Notes: generated from the sequence alone by a model not told the origin. 64,000 nucleotides of DNA from Adiantum capillus-veneris (GCA_014529385.2 CM043963.1:69706912-69770911); one strand, 5' to 3'. Shown: positions 1-10,359, numbered from the stretch's first letter. A program made the numbers and translations.

Positions 1-38
1 GTCGTGGAGAGACAACCACTTTTTACATGTGCATGGAT

Positions 39-42
<4 letters not shown>

Positions 43-98
<56 letters not shown>
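43..98. repeat. (CT)n microsatellite
   Basis: Uninterrupted CT dinucleotide run of about 28 units. It is the first of at least nine long CT/GA tracts in the window. Confidence 0.97.
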
Positions 99-102
<4 letters not shown>

Positions 103-225
103 ATTGAGGGTGATTGGATGAAAAAGCACACTTCTTTGCGTCCGTGAGTGTGAATGTTACTGTGTGCATGTGCGCACGTGCGAGAGAGAGGGGTAGAGAG
201 ACAGAGAGAGAGTAGTTTTTTTTTC

Positions 226-464
226 GTGTGTCGAGATTACACACAGTGTGCCGAGATTACATACAGTGTGGGTTTTTGCATTACTTTGATGTGGGTCGAA
301 AGTTAGACTCTTTAAAGTAGGATGAGTGAATGCTGAGCATACTTGTAAGAGTCATAAATGAAAGAATATACTTTAAGCTTGACTTCAATGCACAAATAAA
401 AGGCACCGTGCCATGCCGCCGAAAGTTATGACTGTGCCGAGATTACTTTTTGTGTCGAGATTAC
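226..464 (+). repeat. Four copies of 13-bp motif GTGYCGAGATTAC
   Basis: The motif GTG(C/T)CGAGATTAC occurs at 228-240, 248-260, 434-446 and 452-464, all on the plus strand. The first two belong to a 20-bp tandem repeat (unit GTGTGYCGAGATTACAYACA) at about 226-265. Spaced short direct repeats of this type are typical of the subterminal transposase-binding zones of CACTA elements, and a CACTA-type transposase lies 5 kb away. I could not find matching CACTA termini, so that link is only a suggestion. Confidence 0.6.
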
Positions 465-469
465 AATTG

Positions 470-875
470 CACGGTGCCGAAAAAATCCGCGGTCCTCATT
501 GAATCTTGATCCTACTTTTCACTCCCACCTTTGATCCCTTGAGTTGGACCCCGTGTTACATATAGACGAGGTTCCCCTACCTGCTTGCCCTCTCCCCTTT
601 CCCTTCCATTACCTGACAAACCCCTCTAGCCCTCACCCACCCTATCTCGCCTTCTATCGAACCCGCCCCGCCCTAGCCTTCTCTCACCCTCGACTTGCCC
701 CTCTACCCTCTCACCCTGCCCAAACACCTTATCGCCCTCTAACACCTCACCAAAACTTCCCCTCACCTTGATCCCTTCGTCCCAATTGAAACTTGCCTCT
801 CTCTCTCTCGCGTTCTCACATCCTCTCAGCTCGCACTTTTGTCCTTCTTCTCACAAGATTTTGTGACATTCCTAG
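470..875. other. C-rich low-complexity stretch without a credible gene
   Basis: Pyrimidine-rich DNA (about 540-860). It gives a proline-rich open frame on the plus strand only because of base composition. No domain, start context or homology is recognisable. Confidence 0.5.
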
Positions 876-1373
876 ATGGAGTCAAAGTCAGATGTACACA
901 GAGCGGATCCGTCTTTGGTTAATGTGTACTCTCCAGACAGCTCCCCTTTTGACAATTCCTTAAATGCGATTGAATATAGCAAGGATTTTGACCAGTTGAC
1001 CATTGTATGTCTTCATAGCCCAAGGTTGGTAGATGATCCAAACACATTTCATGGTCTTCCTGAGCATGAAGACGGGGCAAAAATGACACCCACTAAGGAG
1101 CACATGCTAGAGCATACAACTAATGACACTGATGTGACGACCGCCCATTGGCGATGGCTTTGGAGTCCATTACGGACACACATTTCTCAGGGGGCACAAC
1201 TCCAGACTCCATGGTCATCTTTGACATTACCTTACCATATCACCCCTTGGATACGGTCTTTAGTAGCACTAGTACGGCCGGCCGCCTTCGGCGGCCTCTC
1301 TCCCTCCCCCTCTCTCCCTCTTTATCGCGTGCAAAGGGGCTTGTTTTTATTTTGGACTTTAGCCTTCAGGTAG
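876..1373 (+). CDS. Hypothetical 165-codon ORF, unrecognised
   Basis: Opens with ATG (MESKSDVHRADPSL...). The first about 95 residues look like ordinary coding sequence (acidic, few repeats). After about residue 96 the frame runs into Pro/Ser/Leu-rich sequence over a pyrimidine-rich tract. A +1 overlapping frame starting at 1148 (MAMALESITDTHF...) looks about as protein-like, so the real product may switch frame or splice near 1150. A GC palindrome (GGCCGCC-TTC-GGCGGCC, 1280-1296) lies inside. No family recognised; it may be an exon of a decayed element. Confidence 0.25.
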   Translation: MESKSDVHRADPSLVNVYSPDSSPFDNSLNAIEYSKDFDQLTIVCLHSPRLVDDPNTFHGLPEHEDGAKMTPTKEHMLEHTTNDTDVTTAHWRWLWSPLRTHISQGAQLQTPWSSLTLPYHITPWIRSLVALVRPAAFGGLSPSPSLPLYRVQRGLFLFWTLAFR

Positions 1374-2010
1374 CAGATTGCGACACGTGTAAAGGGCTCC
1401 CCCTTCCGCCATATTATGTTATAGTAGATTGACCTCACCTTGTTGGGCCTCACTTCAAAGTCTTCTACAACATTTGGAGGTACTCACTAACCTCTCAAGA
1501 ATTATACCAACTTTTTTACCTCTTTGGCTAGCATCACACTCACATTAGAAATTATTGGCACCATCATCGGCTTGCATTCTACATCTGCATCATTCTCTAA
1601 TAATAATAGATCATATCATGGTCACAAGAAATATTCCTTAGTCGAGGATGTAGTGTCAACTACCAATGATTTTCTCTCTCCCTCCCATTCCACCTTTGCA
1701 AAATATGTCAAAATCTTCAATATTCTATACTATTTCTTATTTAGAGCACATCTAGAACAGGGTAGCATGCCCAAGCCTCAAGAGGCTCACACTATTTGTG
1801 ACACGTATTGTTGCTTGATCACTCGCACTCCATTCCCATTCCACAAACTCATTTTAGGTCACTTGCGACAAAGAGCAAAATGTTATAGGCAGTAGAAGAC
1901 AGATAACCAGCAGCGCTTCAGATGTCATACCACTCCACTACTGCTTTGATAAGTAGACAAGATTAGGTTTTCACATAGGGTTAGTGCAAGATGAGGGGCG
2001 AGGTGAGGGG
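1374..2010. other. No gene seen
   Basis: AT-balanced sequence with short open frames only (the longest has a non-ATG start, 1524-1895) and no recognisable domain. Confidence 0.5.
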
Positions 2011-2186
2011 GTGGGCACTGGAGAGGGTAGGGCAGTGGTGAGGGGTGGTCAGTGGAGAGGGTAGGGCGAGTGTGAGAGGGTGGGTGCTGGAGAGGGTAGG
2101 GCAGTGGTGAGGGGTGGCCAGTGGAGAGGGTCGGGCGAGTGTGAGAGGGTGGGCACTGGAGAGGGTAGGGTGAGAGTGAGGGTCGA
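2011..2186. repeat. 69-bp minisatellite, about 2.5 copies
   Basis: Units begin with GTGGG(C/T)(A/G)CTGGAG at 2011, 2080 and 2149. The 69-bp period is a multiple of three, so minus-strand open frames cross the array as a Pro/Ser/His/Thr-rich repeat. The array sits in a purine-rich zone (about 1990-2270). Confidence 0.9.
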
Positions 2187-2189
2187 GGA

Positions 2190-2950
2190 GGTTTTGTAGG
2201 GGGTAGGGCGAACAATGTGGCGAGTGAGGGGTAAGGCGAGAGAGTGTGAGGGGATAGGCCTTGGTAGTAGCTCTTACAATCAATAACCGGTGAGATAAAG
2301 AGCAAGAGCAATGGGAGAGGAAGAAACCCATGTGTGTGTAGGTCTTGAATGTTTCTTAGGAGAATCTGATAAGAAAGAAAGATTGCATCACATAGCATCA
2401 CACTCACTCTTGCAAAGCAAAGATGACATCATTCTCACCGTCACAATGTGGGTTTGCAGATTGCAAGGCTCGTCTTAGAAACTTTAAAGGCCAAAAACCA
2501 AGTACTCTCCTCTGAAAAACACAGGGGTTCTTGATGACATGCCCTTTTAAAGATTATCACAATGCATGCCTTTACTTAAGATATACCAGAGTCACCCTCA
2601 AGGTGTTGATGCAAGAGCAGCAATGCGGCCTTGGCTGCTTCTTCATCATCTTCATTGAAGACACACCAACCAACACCTACACTGCAAGGCTAGGTGTTCA
2701 CCGGGACAAAACTAGCATAGTCAGTACATGCATACCATTTACAGCTAGCACTACTACCAATGTGATTAAGGATGAGAGCAACTAATCAAGCTGCAACACA
2801 TTTGCATGGGACTATTATAGTAGCCACAATGAGAGCAATGGTCCAATAGGAGGAGCTTGTACAAGTAGATGGTGATGGACTTGAGAGAAGATGATCAAAA
2901 TGAGAAAGAAAAGAGAAAATTATAGAGCAAGAGGAAGCAATCTAGGCTGG
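2190..2950. other. No gene seen
   Basis: Short non-homologous open frames only. No domain, tRNA or repeat structure was recognised between the minisatellite and the (GA)n tract. Confidence 0.5.
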
Positions 2951-2953
2951 GTG

Positions 2954-2956
<3 letters not shown>

Positions 2957-3016
<60 letters not shown>

Positions 3017-3565
3017 TATAGATTCCATTATCATCCTTGGAGGTCAAATATGACCTATTCGACCAATAAAACGTGTACAATAGAGGCTCCTCTATCTAAG
3101 AGGGTACAATGGCTGCAATAACACATGTAGATGGGGGGGGCTAGGAGGGTGATACAACAAAATTGTTGCTTAAGAGGATAGGGGTGGCTAAGGGGGAGGA
3201 GGTGGATGTCGGGTGGGTTTCTGTGTGTGAAACTCCTTGATGATGGCTCTACCACCACGATAGACGACGTACTTACCTGTGGCCCGTTACCTGTGGCCCG
3301 TGCATCTTGTACCTTCTGTAGTTCTTGCTTCTTTATCTTGAGTTGGGCGGGGGTTAGAGCCTTGCTAATCCATATGGTTGTGCCCTTAAGAAGATGTGTT
3401 TGCTTCAAGAGTGCCATGCGGTCCTCTTTGGTCTTGAAAACAAGGCTCCCTTGGTTGGTGCGGGGATCTCGATAGAAGAATTCAATGGTGGGAATGTCAA
3501 ATTTGATTGGTTGGATAGCATTGTTGAGCTTGGTTAAGGTAGTAGGAAAATCACAAATCTCCTCT
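2957..3565 (-). pseudogene. L1-ORF1-like module ending in palindrome and (CT)n, left copy
   Basis: Read on the minus strand, about 3565 to 3190 encodes a degenerate protein matching the ORF at 9660-10202 block by block: LRIGDFPIG, then TLTKLNNAIQPIKFD, then LVFKTKEDRMALLKQTHLL, then WISKALTPAQLKIKKQELQKV. This resembles the RNA-recognition plus C-terminal domain of LINE-1-type ORF1 proteins. At least one frameshift separates the first two blocks. Downstream come the near-palindrome AGGTCAAATATGACCT (3041-3056), GATGATAAT and a (CT)n run (GA on the plus strand, 2957-3011), in the same order as in the right-hand copy. No LINE reverse transcriptase follows, so this is a non-autonomous unit or a captured fragment. 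Confidence 0.6.
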
Positions 3566-4310
3566 CACCAATGGGAAAGTCACCAATGCGTAGGGTGGAG
3601 ATAGAGATGGCGTAGAAGGAGATGGGGCATTAGGACAAGGTGTAGTGAAACCAACACAACAATTATGAGGAGAGAAGATACTTCAAATAAATAACCTACC
3701 CGGGAACCAAAACTTTTGTAGGGAGAGGTGGCCAAAGATTGAGCAATATAACAATAGAATTAAAACAATAGGTAGGAGGGATAGAAAAAGATAACCCATT
3801 GGAGACATTGATCTAGCACTAAACCAAAGATATTAACGAACAATTGACAACTCATACAATTGTGAGATGATAGAGAGTAACCCAACAAGGGTGAACAGTC
3901 CAAAAGGATAAAGGAATGCTAAGGATAACCAAAACCATCATGGAAGCTATGCAATTGTGAGGTAGTGACGGGAAACCACTAGAAGTATTTGAGGGGATGT
4001 AAAGCTAGGAATGAGAAGACGGTGCAATGGAGAGAGCATGTGTTGAGTGCGATATGATACTAACGGGAATCTATGGCCTATTAAAGGCAAGGCAAGCAGG
4101 TGATGCCTAGGGGCCAGTGAGATAGGGATTGAGGCAAGAACCATTAACTAATTACAGAGGCTCCCTTATTAAAGTATGCAATTGGACCGTCCCTTGGGGA
4201 AGAATGTTGGTCACCACAAACGGCTTTTGCTAGACTGGCATCAACTTCATTTCTTTCTGTAGATACTTTGCCTGATATAAAACAACCAGGGAGCACTTTT
4301 TTGAAACTTT
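3566..4310. other. No gene seen
   Basis: Contains only short frames without recognisable domains. It separates the L1-ORF1-like fragment from the Ser/Arg-rich reading frame. Confidence 0.5.
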
Positions 4311-4355
4311 CTTGTCTTCAGATGTCGATCCTGCCAAGATTTTCTTCTTTGTTGC

Positions 4356-5199
4356 TCAATCTCCAAGGCCTTTGCTACTAATAGCCGCTCGTGCTTTATT
4401 GATTTTGTACTTCAGAACGCTTGTGCTTGTAGTATTCGCGCGTTCAATCAGGTCTTCATTGAAGCGCTCATCCCAACTTGACACGAGAAACTCATCATGG
4501 AGCATGCTGATGACTCTGTCTTTTAATTCACTTGGCACTTCACTCTAGGTGTTTAGTGTGTAGTGTCTAAACACCCGAGAGCACACACCACGCATCCGCG
4601 AGATCACCTTCTTGCCTTCATCAAGTCGCCGCTAATGTTGACGGAGTACGGCAAGCCCTCTTGCCTGTGACGCGTGAACCTGGGTGTCTCAAAAGGGGTC
4701 TCTAGCAGTGTCTTGATGGGGGTACGGACGTCGAAGCAAGGAGTGTCGACTGGGGTGACTCTCGGAGGAGTAGGTAGTGGTGTGTAGCCAGGAACGGCCG
4801 ATAGCCGTGCAAAACCTAGCGTAGATGGCGATGCCGTGGCTGGTGTGGGGGCGGGCAAATAAGAGGATAGTAAAGAGCCTCGTCGAACACGAGGTGGTGT
4901 CGAGGCATCAGTGGCGGCATCCCCACAACAACCACCGTCGCCACCACTAGAGCGTCGGTGCCTAGACGAGTGTGAAGATCGTCTCGTCGACACCAAACCT
5001 TCAGAGCGTGCTGAATGCTCCGAAACAGAGGGAGAAGCTGAAGGAGTAGAACGATGTGATGGTGCTCTAGAGCGATGAAGATCCTCGTACCACCTCCTCT
5101 ACTGAGGTGACAAAGATGAAAGAAACTCATCGTCATCCATACCTGCATTAAACACATGAACATTTAATCTTAATATTGAATGGAGAAGAAAACATGGAC

Positions 5200-5269
<70 letters not shown>

Positions 5270-5427
5270 CATAAAGGGGGAGGAGTTCCTGTGTAGAGAG
5301 ATTCCTGTGATGTTCTTGTGAATTTTGTTTCCCGTGTGCATTCTACGTATCTTGCATAAGCACTGCGTTCTGAGTGCGATGGAGACTGAGGCTGCAATCG
5401 CGAAGGAGGTGATCTGTCTCTGCTCAT
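4356..5427 (-). pseudogene. Ser/Arg-rich spliced reading frame downstream of CACTA transposase
   Basis: Minus-strand coding-like sequence in pieces. ATG at 5427-5425 begins MSRDRSPPSRLQPQSPSHSE (RS/SP-rich). After a zone holding a (CT)n tract (probable intron), MDDDEFLSSLSPQ opens near 5141 after a TTTAATGCAG acceptor; an in-frame TAG follows. The same frame then continues (RRWYEDLHRSRAPSHRS, then STRRSSHSSRHRRSS, then a Pro/Thr-rich stretch) to about 4605. There an AAG/GTGATC donor and a CACCTAGAG acceptor (about 4554) join it in frame to SEVPSELKDRVISMLHDEF, ending at 4356. It lies in the same orientation as, and directly downstream of, the transposase, so it may be the accessory (TnpA-like) gene of the same CACTA element. 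This is inference; no domain identifies it. The first intron donor is unclear. Confidence 0.4.
5204..5266. repeat. (GA)n microsatellite
   Basis: About 31 GA units. On the minus strand it is a (CT)n run in the presumed first intron of the Ser/Arg-rich gene, where it would act as an extreme polypyrimidine tract. Confidence 0.97.
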
Positions 5428-5622
5428 AGATGTTGCTCGCCCCTCCACTTGATCTAGTTGATCGGGTGAAAAGACGCTAAGAAGTAGTAGTAGTGCTTCT
5501 TAGCGTCTCTTTCATCCGATCAACTAAATCTAATGGAGGAGCGAGCAACATCTATGAGCAGAGACAAATCACCTCCTTCGCGTTTGCAGCCTCAGTCTCC
5601 ATCGCACTCAGAGCACAATGCT
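5359..5622. repeat. 126-bp inverted repeat with 11-nt loop (gene 5' end duplicated head-to-head)
   Basis: The left arm (about 5359-5484) and right arm (5496-5622) are reverse complements at roughly 90% identity, separated by TAGTAGTAGTG. Each arm carries the start of the Ser/Arg-rich frame: ATG at 5427-5425 on minus, and ATG at 5554-5556 on plus (MSRDKSPPSRLQPQSPSHSE). The differences are mainly transitions. A transcript crossing it would form a hairpin of about 126 bp, and the structure duplicates a start codon plus about 80 bp of upstream sequence. Confidence 0.92.
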
Positions 5623-5866
5623 CGTTGGTATATCATACTTTCATGACACACCGAGGAGTGTGGCTGCTTGTGAGAACATACCTGGAGCATACGCACTTGG
5701 AGTGGACGCAATGACGATTAAACACATTTTAAATTTCTCAAGTATAGCATATAGACAAGAATGGACAAAAAGCCACGTGAATACAAAATATATTATAAAA
5801 CGGAGCAAAATTGTTCAAATACAATGATTATGGCTTTAAGAGGTCTCTCTCTCATCCTCACATAGC
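5623..5866. other. Spacer between inverted repeat and transposase 3' end
   Basis: No coding potential recognised. On the minus strand this is the downstream flank of the transposase gene. Confidence 0.5.
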
Positions 5867-7368
5867 TCAACATAACTCCCTATATCTATAGAGCTCTCCA
5901 TTTAGGCAGATGTACTCCGTTTGATTTTGTAGATCCTCTGCATGAACCCCATAGAGAGTAGCAGCTTGATGCTCGTCTAGCACCACCTCAGTGGCTTTTG
6001 AGTGAGCATGTTCTCCAATCTCCTCCATTGATGTCGCTGTGATTGGCACATGGTAGCCCTCATACATCCGTGCACTACGAGGGGCTACCTCTATGACGTA
6101 CCACCAGTTTGATGCAGACTTTGTAGGATGAAATATCACTTGCCAAAGCCACATAACTTACATGAGAACTTCCAAGCACATAACTTCTAAAATGTTAACT
6201 ATTTACATACTTACTTGTTCACAATGCTCGAGTAGTACAAAAGTATCTCTTAGGTCGGTCCATGTTTTAGTTGAATTCACCTCAAGGAAACCAGACTCTC
6301 CTCTGCGCACAATAGCATTGCAACCCTCCATGTTTATCTTAAACCATTGCATGTCGAACAAGTTGACAAAAAATCCTCTATAATTGATCCTCAAAATCTC
6401 TTGTAGCATGCCAAAGTAAGTGAGTTCAGCCACCACAGGATCTGCATCAGACGACCGTCGACGACTAGAGTGTTCAAATTTTTCCATGATTCCACAATCT
6501 TGAGTAAAGTGCTTTTTGTCAATCCGTTCCACCCTAAAATATTGACCTTTACACCATGCTGCTATGTATGACTTATACTACAACCAACAAAAATTTTTAG
6601 TGGCCGTTCAAACATCTAGAAATTCACTAGTCATACATTGCAAACTTATCTTGGTCGCGCAACCCCGAGAGTACTCCCACTCCTCTTCTATCACTTTTTC
6701 ACCGCACTGTTGTGCGCTTTTCAATTTGTTGTGCAACCATCTTAAGATCATGAATGTTGGTAGGCTCTCCAGACCCGCCGGATAATGCATCGGTGGTCGT
6801 CTTCCCCATCTCCACTCGATCCGTGCCCTTTGTCGCTCTTGCTTTGCATCCTCGTATTGTGAAATCCACTTTTGCATCACTGGATTGTGAAGCATGCAAA
6901 AGCGATTTTGCACATGACAATCCTAGATATGCGCTCATCATCTATGGTTTTCCATAGCGTGTCCCAGGCTTTATCAAATCCGTCTAGCCACTCTCCAATG
7001 TAAACTAGGAACTCTGATACCAGCGAACCTTCTGCCATGCTACCCTCTGGACGTGCCTTCTGACGCACATATCCTTTGACTATTTTCATGAAACATTCTA
7101 AAAAGAACATCCATCTGGAATGTACTGTGCCAGCTATTTCCACCTCATCAACTATGTGAACAAGAAGATGCACCTGAATGGTTAGCATGGTAGTAGGAAA
7201 GTGTTTTTCAAACATGCACACAACCTCCACAACGTTTAGTTTGGTGAATGGTATGGAGTCTACATTGATCTCATTTTGTGAGATCCATTGCACCAACTTC
7301 GCAAGTCTGTAGATTGTGTTACGGACGTAAGGAGACAAACATCCCTCAATGGCCACTGGTAAAATAAA

Positions 7369-7456
7369 CTGCAAAACATGTCTAGCAATGATATTAAAGT
7401 CCACACACAAATTTGTTACACAATTCCCACTATCATATATTCCACTTCAAACATAC
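7369..7456 (-). other. Transposase intron, 88 bp
   Basis: Donor TGTCAG/GTATGT and acceptor TTTTGCAG/TTTATT on the minus strand. It separates the SHDWHKMCQ block from the DUF4218 start FILPVAIEG. Confidence 0.7.
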
Positions 7457-8064
7457 CTGACACATTTTATGCCAATCGTGTGACTTCAAACCGGTAAGCT
7501 TTCCTTCTTTAGTGAAACACGTTCAGAGCGAGTGCATTACAGTAGTGGGGGTCCGCACAGATCAAATGGTCTCTTTTACTTTGCATTATTGGGCTCCTGT
7601 CAAAATCCATGGCGCTTTAGGGAGTTTTATTGATCCATCAGATGCTGTCTACCGCCAATATTGCTCCATACGATCCACATTTCAAAGGTCAACCCTGGCT
7701 CCCAAAGTAACTTTCTTGCCGGTCAATTAATGGTCCCACAGCAGATTACCCACATTCTTGAATATGTGCATTGGATTGAGCAAATGATTGATCATGAGTC
7801 TGGGCCAATATGGTAACTCATACCATAAAGAGAGTCTCTTCATCCCTGGCAGCAAATCGTCATCACACATATCCTTTTGCTCTAACCATGCTTGTGCAGA
7901 TATCCTTGGTGGCTCTCTTTTCAAAAAGACGGCATGTAACACATGATTCTCTGGAAGATACACTTGATGACCTTTGTAGATTTGCTTCTTCAATGAGGGC
8001 GCTCGACGTGCATTAAGTCTAGGTCCACATGTGACACATGCTCTGTATCCGCTTGTTTGAAGCC

Positions 8065-8141
8065 CTGCATGTATACACGTGACAATAGATAAGCTTGAAA
8101 AAAACCAAGATTTACAGTGTTTGAGTTTGAGTGTAAATCAC
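8065..8141 (-). other. Transposase intron, 77 bp
   Basis: Donor CTCAG/GTGATT and acceptor ATGCAG/GG on the minus strand. The downstream exon then reads GYRACVTCGPRLNARR in frame with KKQIYKGHQVYLP, as expected for the Cys-containing part of Tnp2. Confidence 0.7.
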
Positions 8142-8880
8142 CTGAGCATTCTGTTAGTCCGGGATAGTCATGCATGGTCCACATTAGAATGCCTCTAATC
8201 AAAGCATTCCGTCCACCTGTGTATCGGCTCATATCCACCACTTCTATGCCAATCCACAATTGTTGTAGCTCTTCCAATAGTGGACAAAGATACACATCGA
8301 TTCTTTTCACTTTATACAACCCCGGCACAATCAAGCTTAGCCACAGGTGCTCCTTCTTGGTAGTCAACCATGGGGGAATGTTGTAGTTGACGATGGCAAC
8401 GGGCCACACACTGTAAGATATTGATCTCTGACCAAATGGATTTACGCCATCCATAGCCAGGCCTAGGTGCAAATTTTGAGCTTCCCTGGAAAGATCCGGC
8501 CATGTTTCGTCTATATGTTTCCAGGCTGCACAATCTGCAAGAATCTGTAGCACACCATTCGAAGATTTATTCTCCTCATGCCATGATGCTAGGGCGGCCA
8601 TGGACTTACATTCAAATAAATGCTTGATGCGAGGAAGCAGAGGAAAATGTCGCAAAACCTTTTGTGGAATTTTTTTCCCGTGGAGATCTACTCGATATCT
8701 CTCGGAATCACATTTCGAATACTTCTCCATGTCTATGTATTCCCCTCTGAAAGAATGCAGTCGTTAGGACAAGCGTGAATAAAATTGTAATCCATCCCCA
8801 AGTTTTGCAAGATATTTCTTGATTCCTCTCTGGAATCTGGCATCACATTATCAGCTGGCAGTATCTGCTCTTTGAGCAAT

Positions 8881-8980
8881 CTACACAACGAAAAAAATGC
8901 GGTACACTTGTGTAAGTAATCTATCAAATCATTATACATCTAGAGTTTTTTATTAAAGTAAACACATTGTAACAGATCAC
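8881..8980 (-). other. Transposase intron, 100 bp
   Basis: Minus-strand donor TTCAG/GTGATC at 8981/8980 and acceptor TTGTGTAG/ATTGC at 8881/8880. Removing it joins ...TSVTALF to LLKEQILP, restoring the usual Tnp2 order. Confidence 0.7.
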
Positions 8981-9571
8981 CTGAAAAGCGCTGTGACACT
9001 AGTGTCACTCCATCCAAACTTTGCCTGCATGTTGAGAAGAATGAGGAGCACCTTCAATCTAGACACACATGCTCCATCATACAATGGCGTATCGGCTTCA
9101 CTTTTCATATCATCATAGATAAGCCTTTCTAAATCCATGATCTTCTCGATCATTTCATCGATCTCGGGCTCAAACATTGCCTTGTTAGGAATGTGGTCTA
9201 CATGATCATCCTCCGAGCTGTCAGAGGCTACATCTTGTGGCCTCACGTATGCTTCTTGACCAAAGCGCCTGCGAATCTATTGGGTTGCAAGATTGCTGCC
9301 TGTTGGCCAGCGTCAGAGCCCGATAAGTTATAATTGGCAACTACTTGATCTATAATCGATGGATCAAACTCACCAAATTTGCGAACGTGCTGCAAAGAAA
9401 TGCGTCTTGTCCGTCGCACACCATGTTTGCATTGATTACAAGGAGATAAGATCCTTGTTGAGAGATAGGTGTTTCGGTTGGACGGCCCCACATCCTCAAC
9501 ACTACTCATAATGAATGTAAAAACTGATAACCTGGACATAAATTTAATCTTCTATTGGCATCCTCCGTCTT

Positions 9572-9574
<3 letters not shown>

Positions 9575-9620
<46 letters not shown>
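9575..9620. repeat. (CT)n microsatellite
   Basis: About 22 units, lying in the 120-bp gap between the divergent starts of the transposase (minus, 9539) and the L1-ORF1-like frame (plus, 9660). Confidence 0.97.
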
Positions 9621-9625
<5 letters not shown>

Positions 9626-9659
9626 TTGCCTGTGCAAATTAGAAGAACAATTCAAGTCT

Positions 9660-10202
9660 ATGGCTGACCTCACCACCGACAAGGTAAAGGAGGTTGAGGC
9701 AAAGGTTAGCCAAGTTCACTCAACAACCATTGCCCAAGTAAAGACGTGTGTAACAAAGGAAATCTCCGAACAAAAATCTCAAGAAGATAATGCCCTCAAG
9801 GTACGGATCGGTGGGCTCCACTTGCAGTGGTGCACTGTTGAGGACACCCTTGAAGAGGCAATCATCAAACTTAACAACATTATTGAGCCAATCAACATCA
9901 AGTCAGAGAATGTCACTTGGATCAATGATACACATCGTCATGTGCGTCCCGACCATTGTGTTCTTACCTTCAAGAACAAAGAGGAGCGGGTGAAGTTTCT
10001 ACGTCAGTCCCGCCTTCTCAAAGAAACCAAGCTTTGGATTGCAGAAGAATTGACCATGAATCAACTCAAGAGTAAAGCGAGTGAGCTTAAGAAGGTGCAT
10101 GAAGCGCGTAAGCAAGGAAAATGGGCAATCTATCGAGGTGGCAAAGCGATCATCCAGGAATTCCGAAATCCCAAACCAGCTCTCCCCCCAGCCGACCCTT
10201 AG
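9660..10202 (+). CDS. L1-ORF1-like RNA-binding protein (intact 180 aa ORF)
   Basis: ATG at 9660 just after a (CT)n tract; 180 residues, uninterrupted. Residues about 1-45 form a Lys/Glu/Val-rich probable coiled coil (TTDKVKEVEAKVSQVH). From about 48 on: LKVRIGGLHLQ, EEAIIKLNNII, WINDTHRHVRPDHCVLTF, NKEERVKFLRQSRLL, WIAEELTMNQLKSKASEL, IYRGGKAIIQEF. This order (coiled coil, RRM-like G-L motif, HR...RP...V.F, then L..K....W...L) resembles the RRM-CTD region of LINE-1 ORF1 nucleic-acid chaperones. No endonuclease or reverse transcriptase follows. A decayed homologue lies at 2957-3565 in opposite orientation. Family assignment is inference from pattern; that the frame is conserved between two copies is seen directly. 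Confidence 0.6.
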   Translation: MADLTTDKVKEVEAKVSQVHSTTIAQVKTCVTKEISEQKSQEDNALKVRIGGLHLQWCTVEDTLEEAIIKLNNIIEPINIKSENVTWINDTHRHVRPDHCVLTFKNKEERVKFLRQSRLLKETKLWIAEELTMNQLKSKASELKKVHEARKQGKWAIYRGGKAIIQEFRNPKPALPPADP

Positions 10203-10324
10203 GTTTTTGTTTGTTTTCTCCTTTTTTTTTCTACCCTACCCTCTTGATGGACCCTCAGTCCTTAACTGATATGTATCAGCACACACTGAGAATGAATCGT
10301 TGTAATGTTGTGTTCTTGGTCCCA

Positions 10325-10359
10325 TAGGTCATATATGACCTCCGTGGATGATAATCCAA

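Larger units (their letters stand above)
5867..9539 (-). pseudogene. CACTA (En/Spm-type) Tnp2 transposase with DUF4218, decayed
   Basis: Minus strand, N- to C-terminus. Basic Cys-containing N-domain (9539-9243: SPCNQCKHGVRRTRR). Acidic linker and LLILLNMQAKFGWSDTSV (9246-8981). LLKEQILPADN and HACPNDCIL (8880-8740). Transposase_21 core (8730-7750: AMDGVNPFGQRS, TYPGL-like YPGL, GYRACVTCGPRLNARR, NPMHIFKNVGNLL). DUF4218 (7368-6900: LPVAIEGCLSPYVRN, VHLLVHIVDEVEIAGTV, GYVRQKARPEGSMAE). A C-terminal DUF4216-like block with NWWYVIE and RMYEGY (about 6150-5867). Three introns keep GT-AG ends: 8980-8881, 8141-8065 and 7456-7369. Frameshifts (near 8748) and several stops at 7730-7460 show it is inactive. 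The enzyme would cut and join element ends that begin CACTA; such ends were not located. Confidence 0.85.

Noticed and set aside
226-464. CRISPR-like array (four repeats with spacers)
   Set aside because: Repeats are 13 bp, unevenly spaced, two are in a 20-bp tandem, and the DNA is plant nuclear.
544-771. Proline-rich plus-strand frame
   Set aside because: Starts with TTG, follows C-rich base composition, and lacks any motif.
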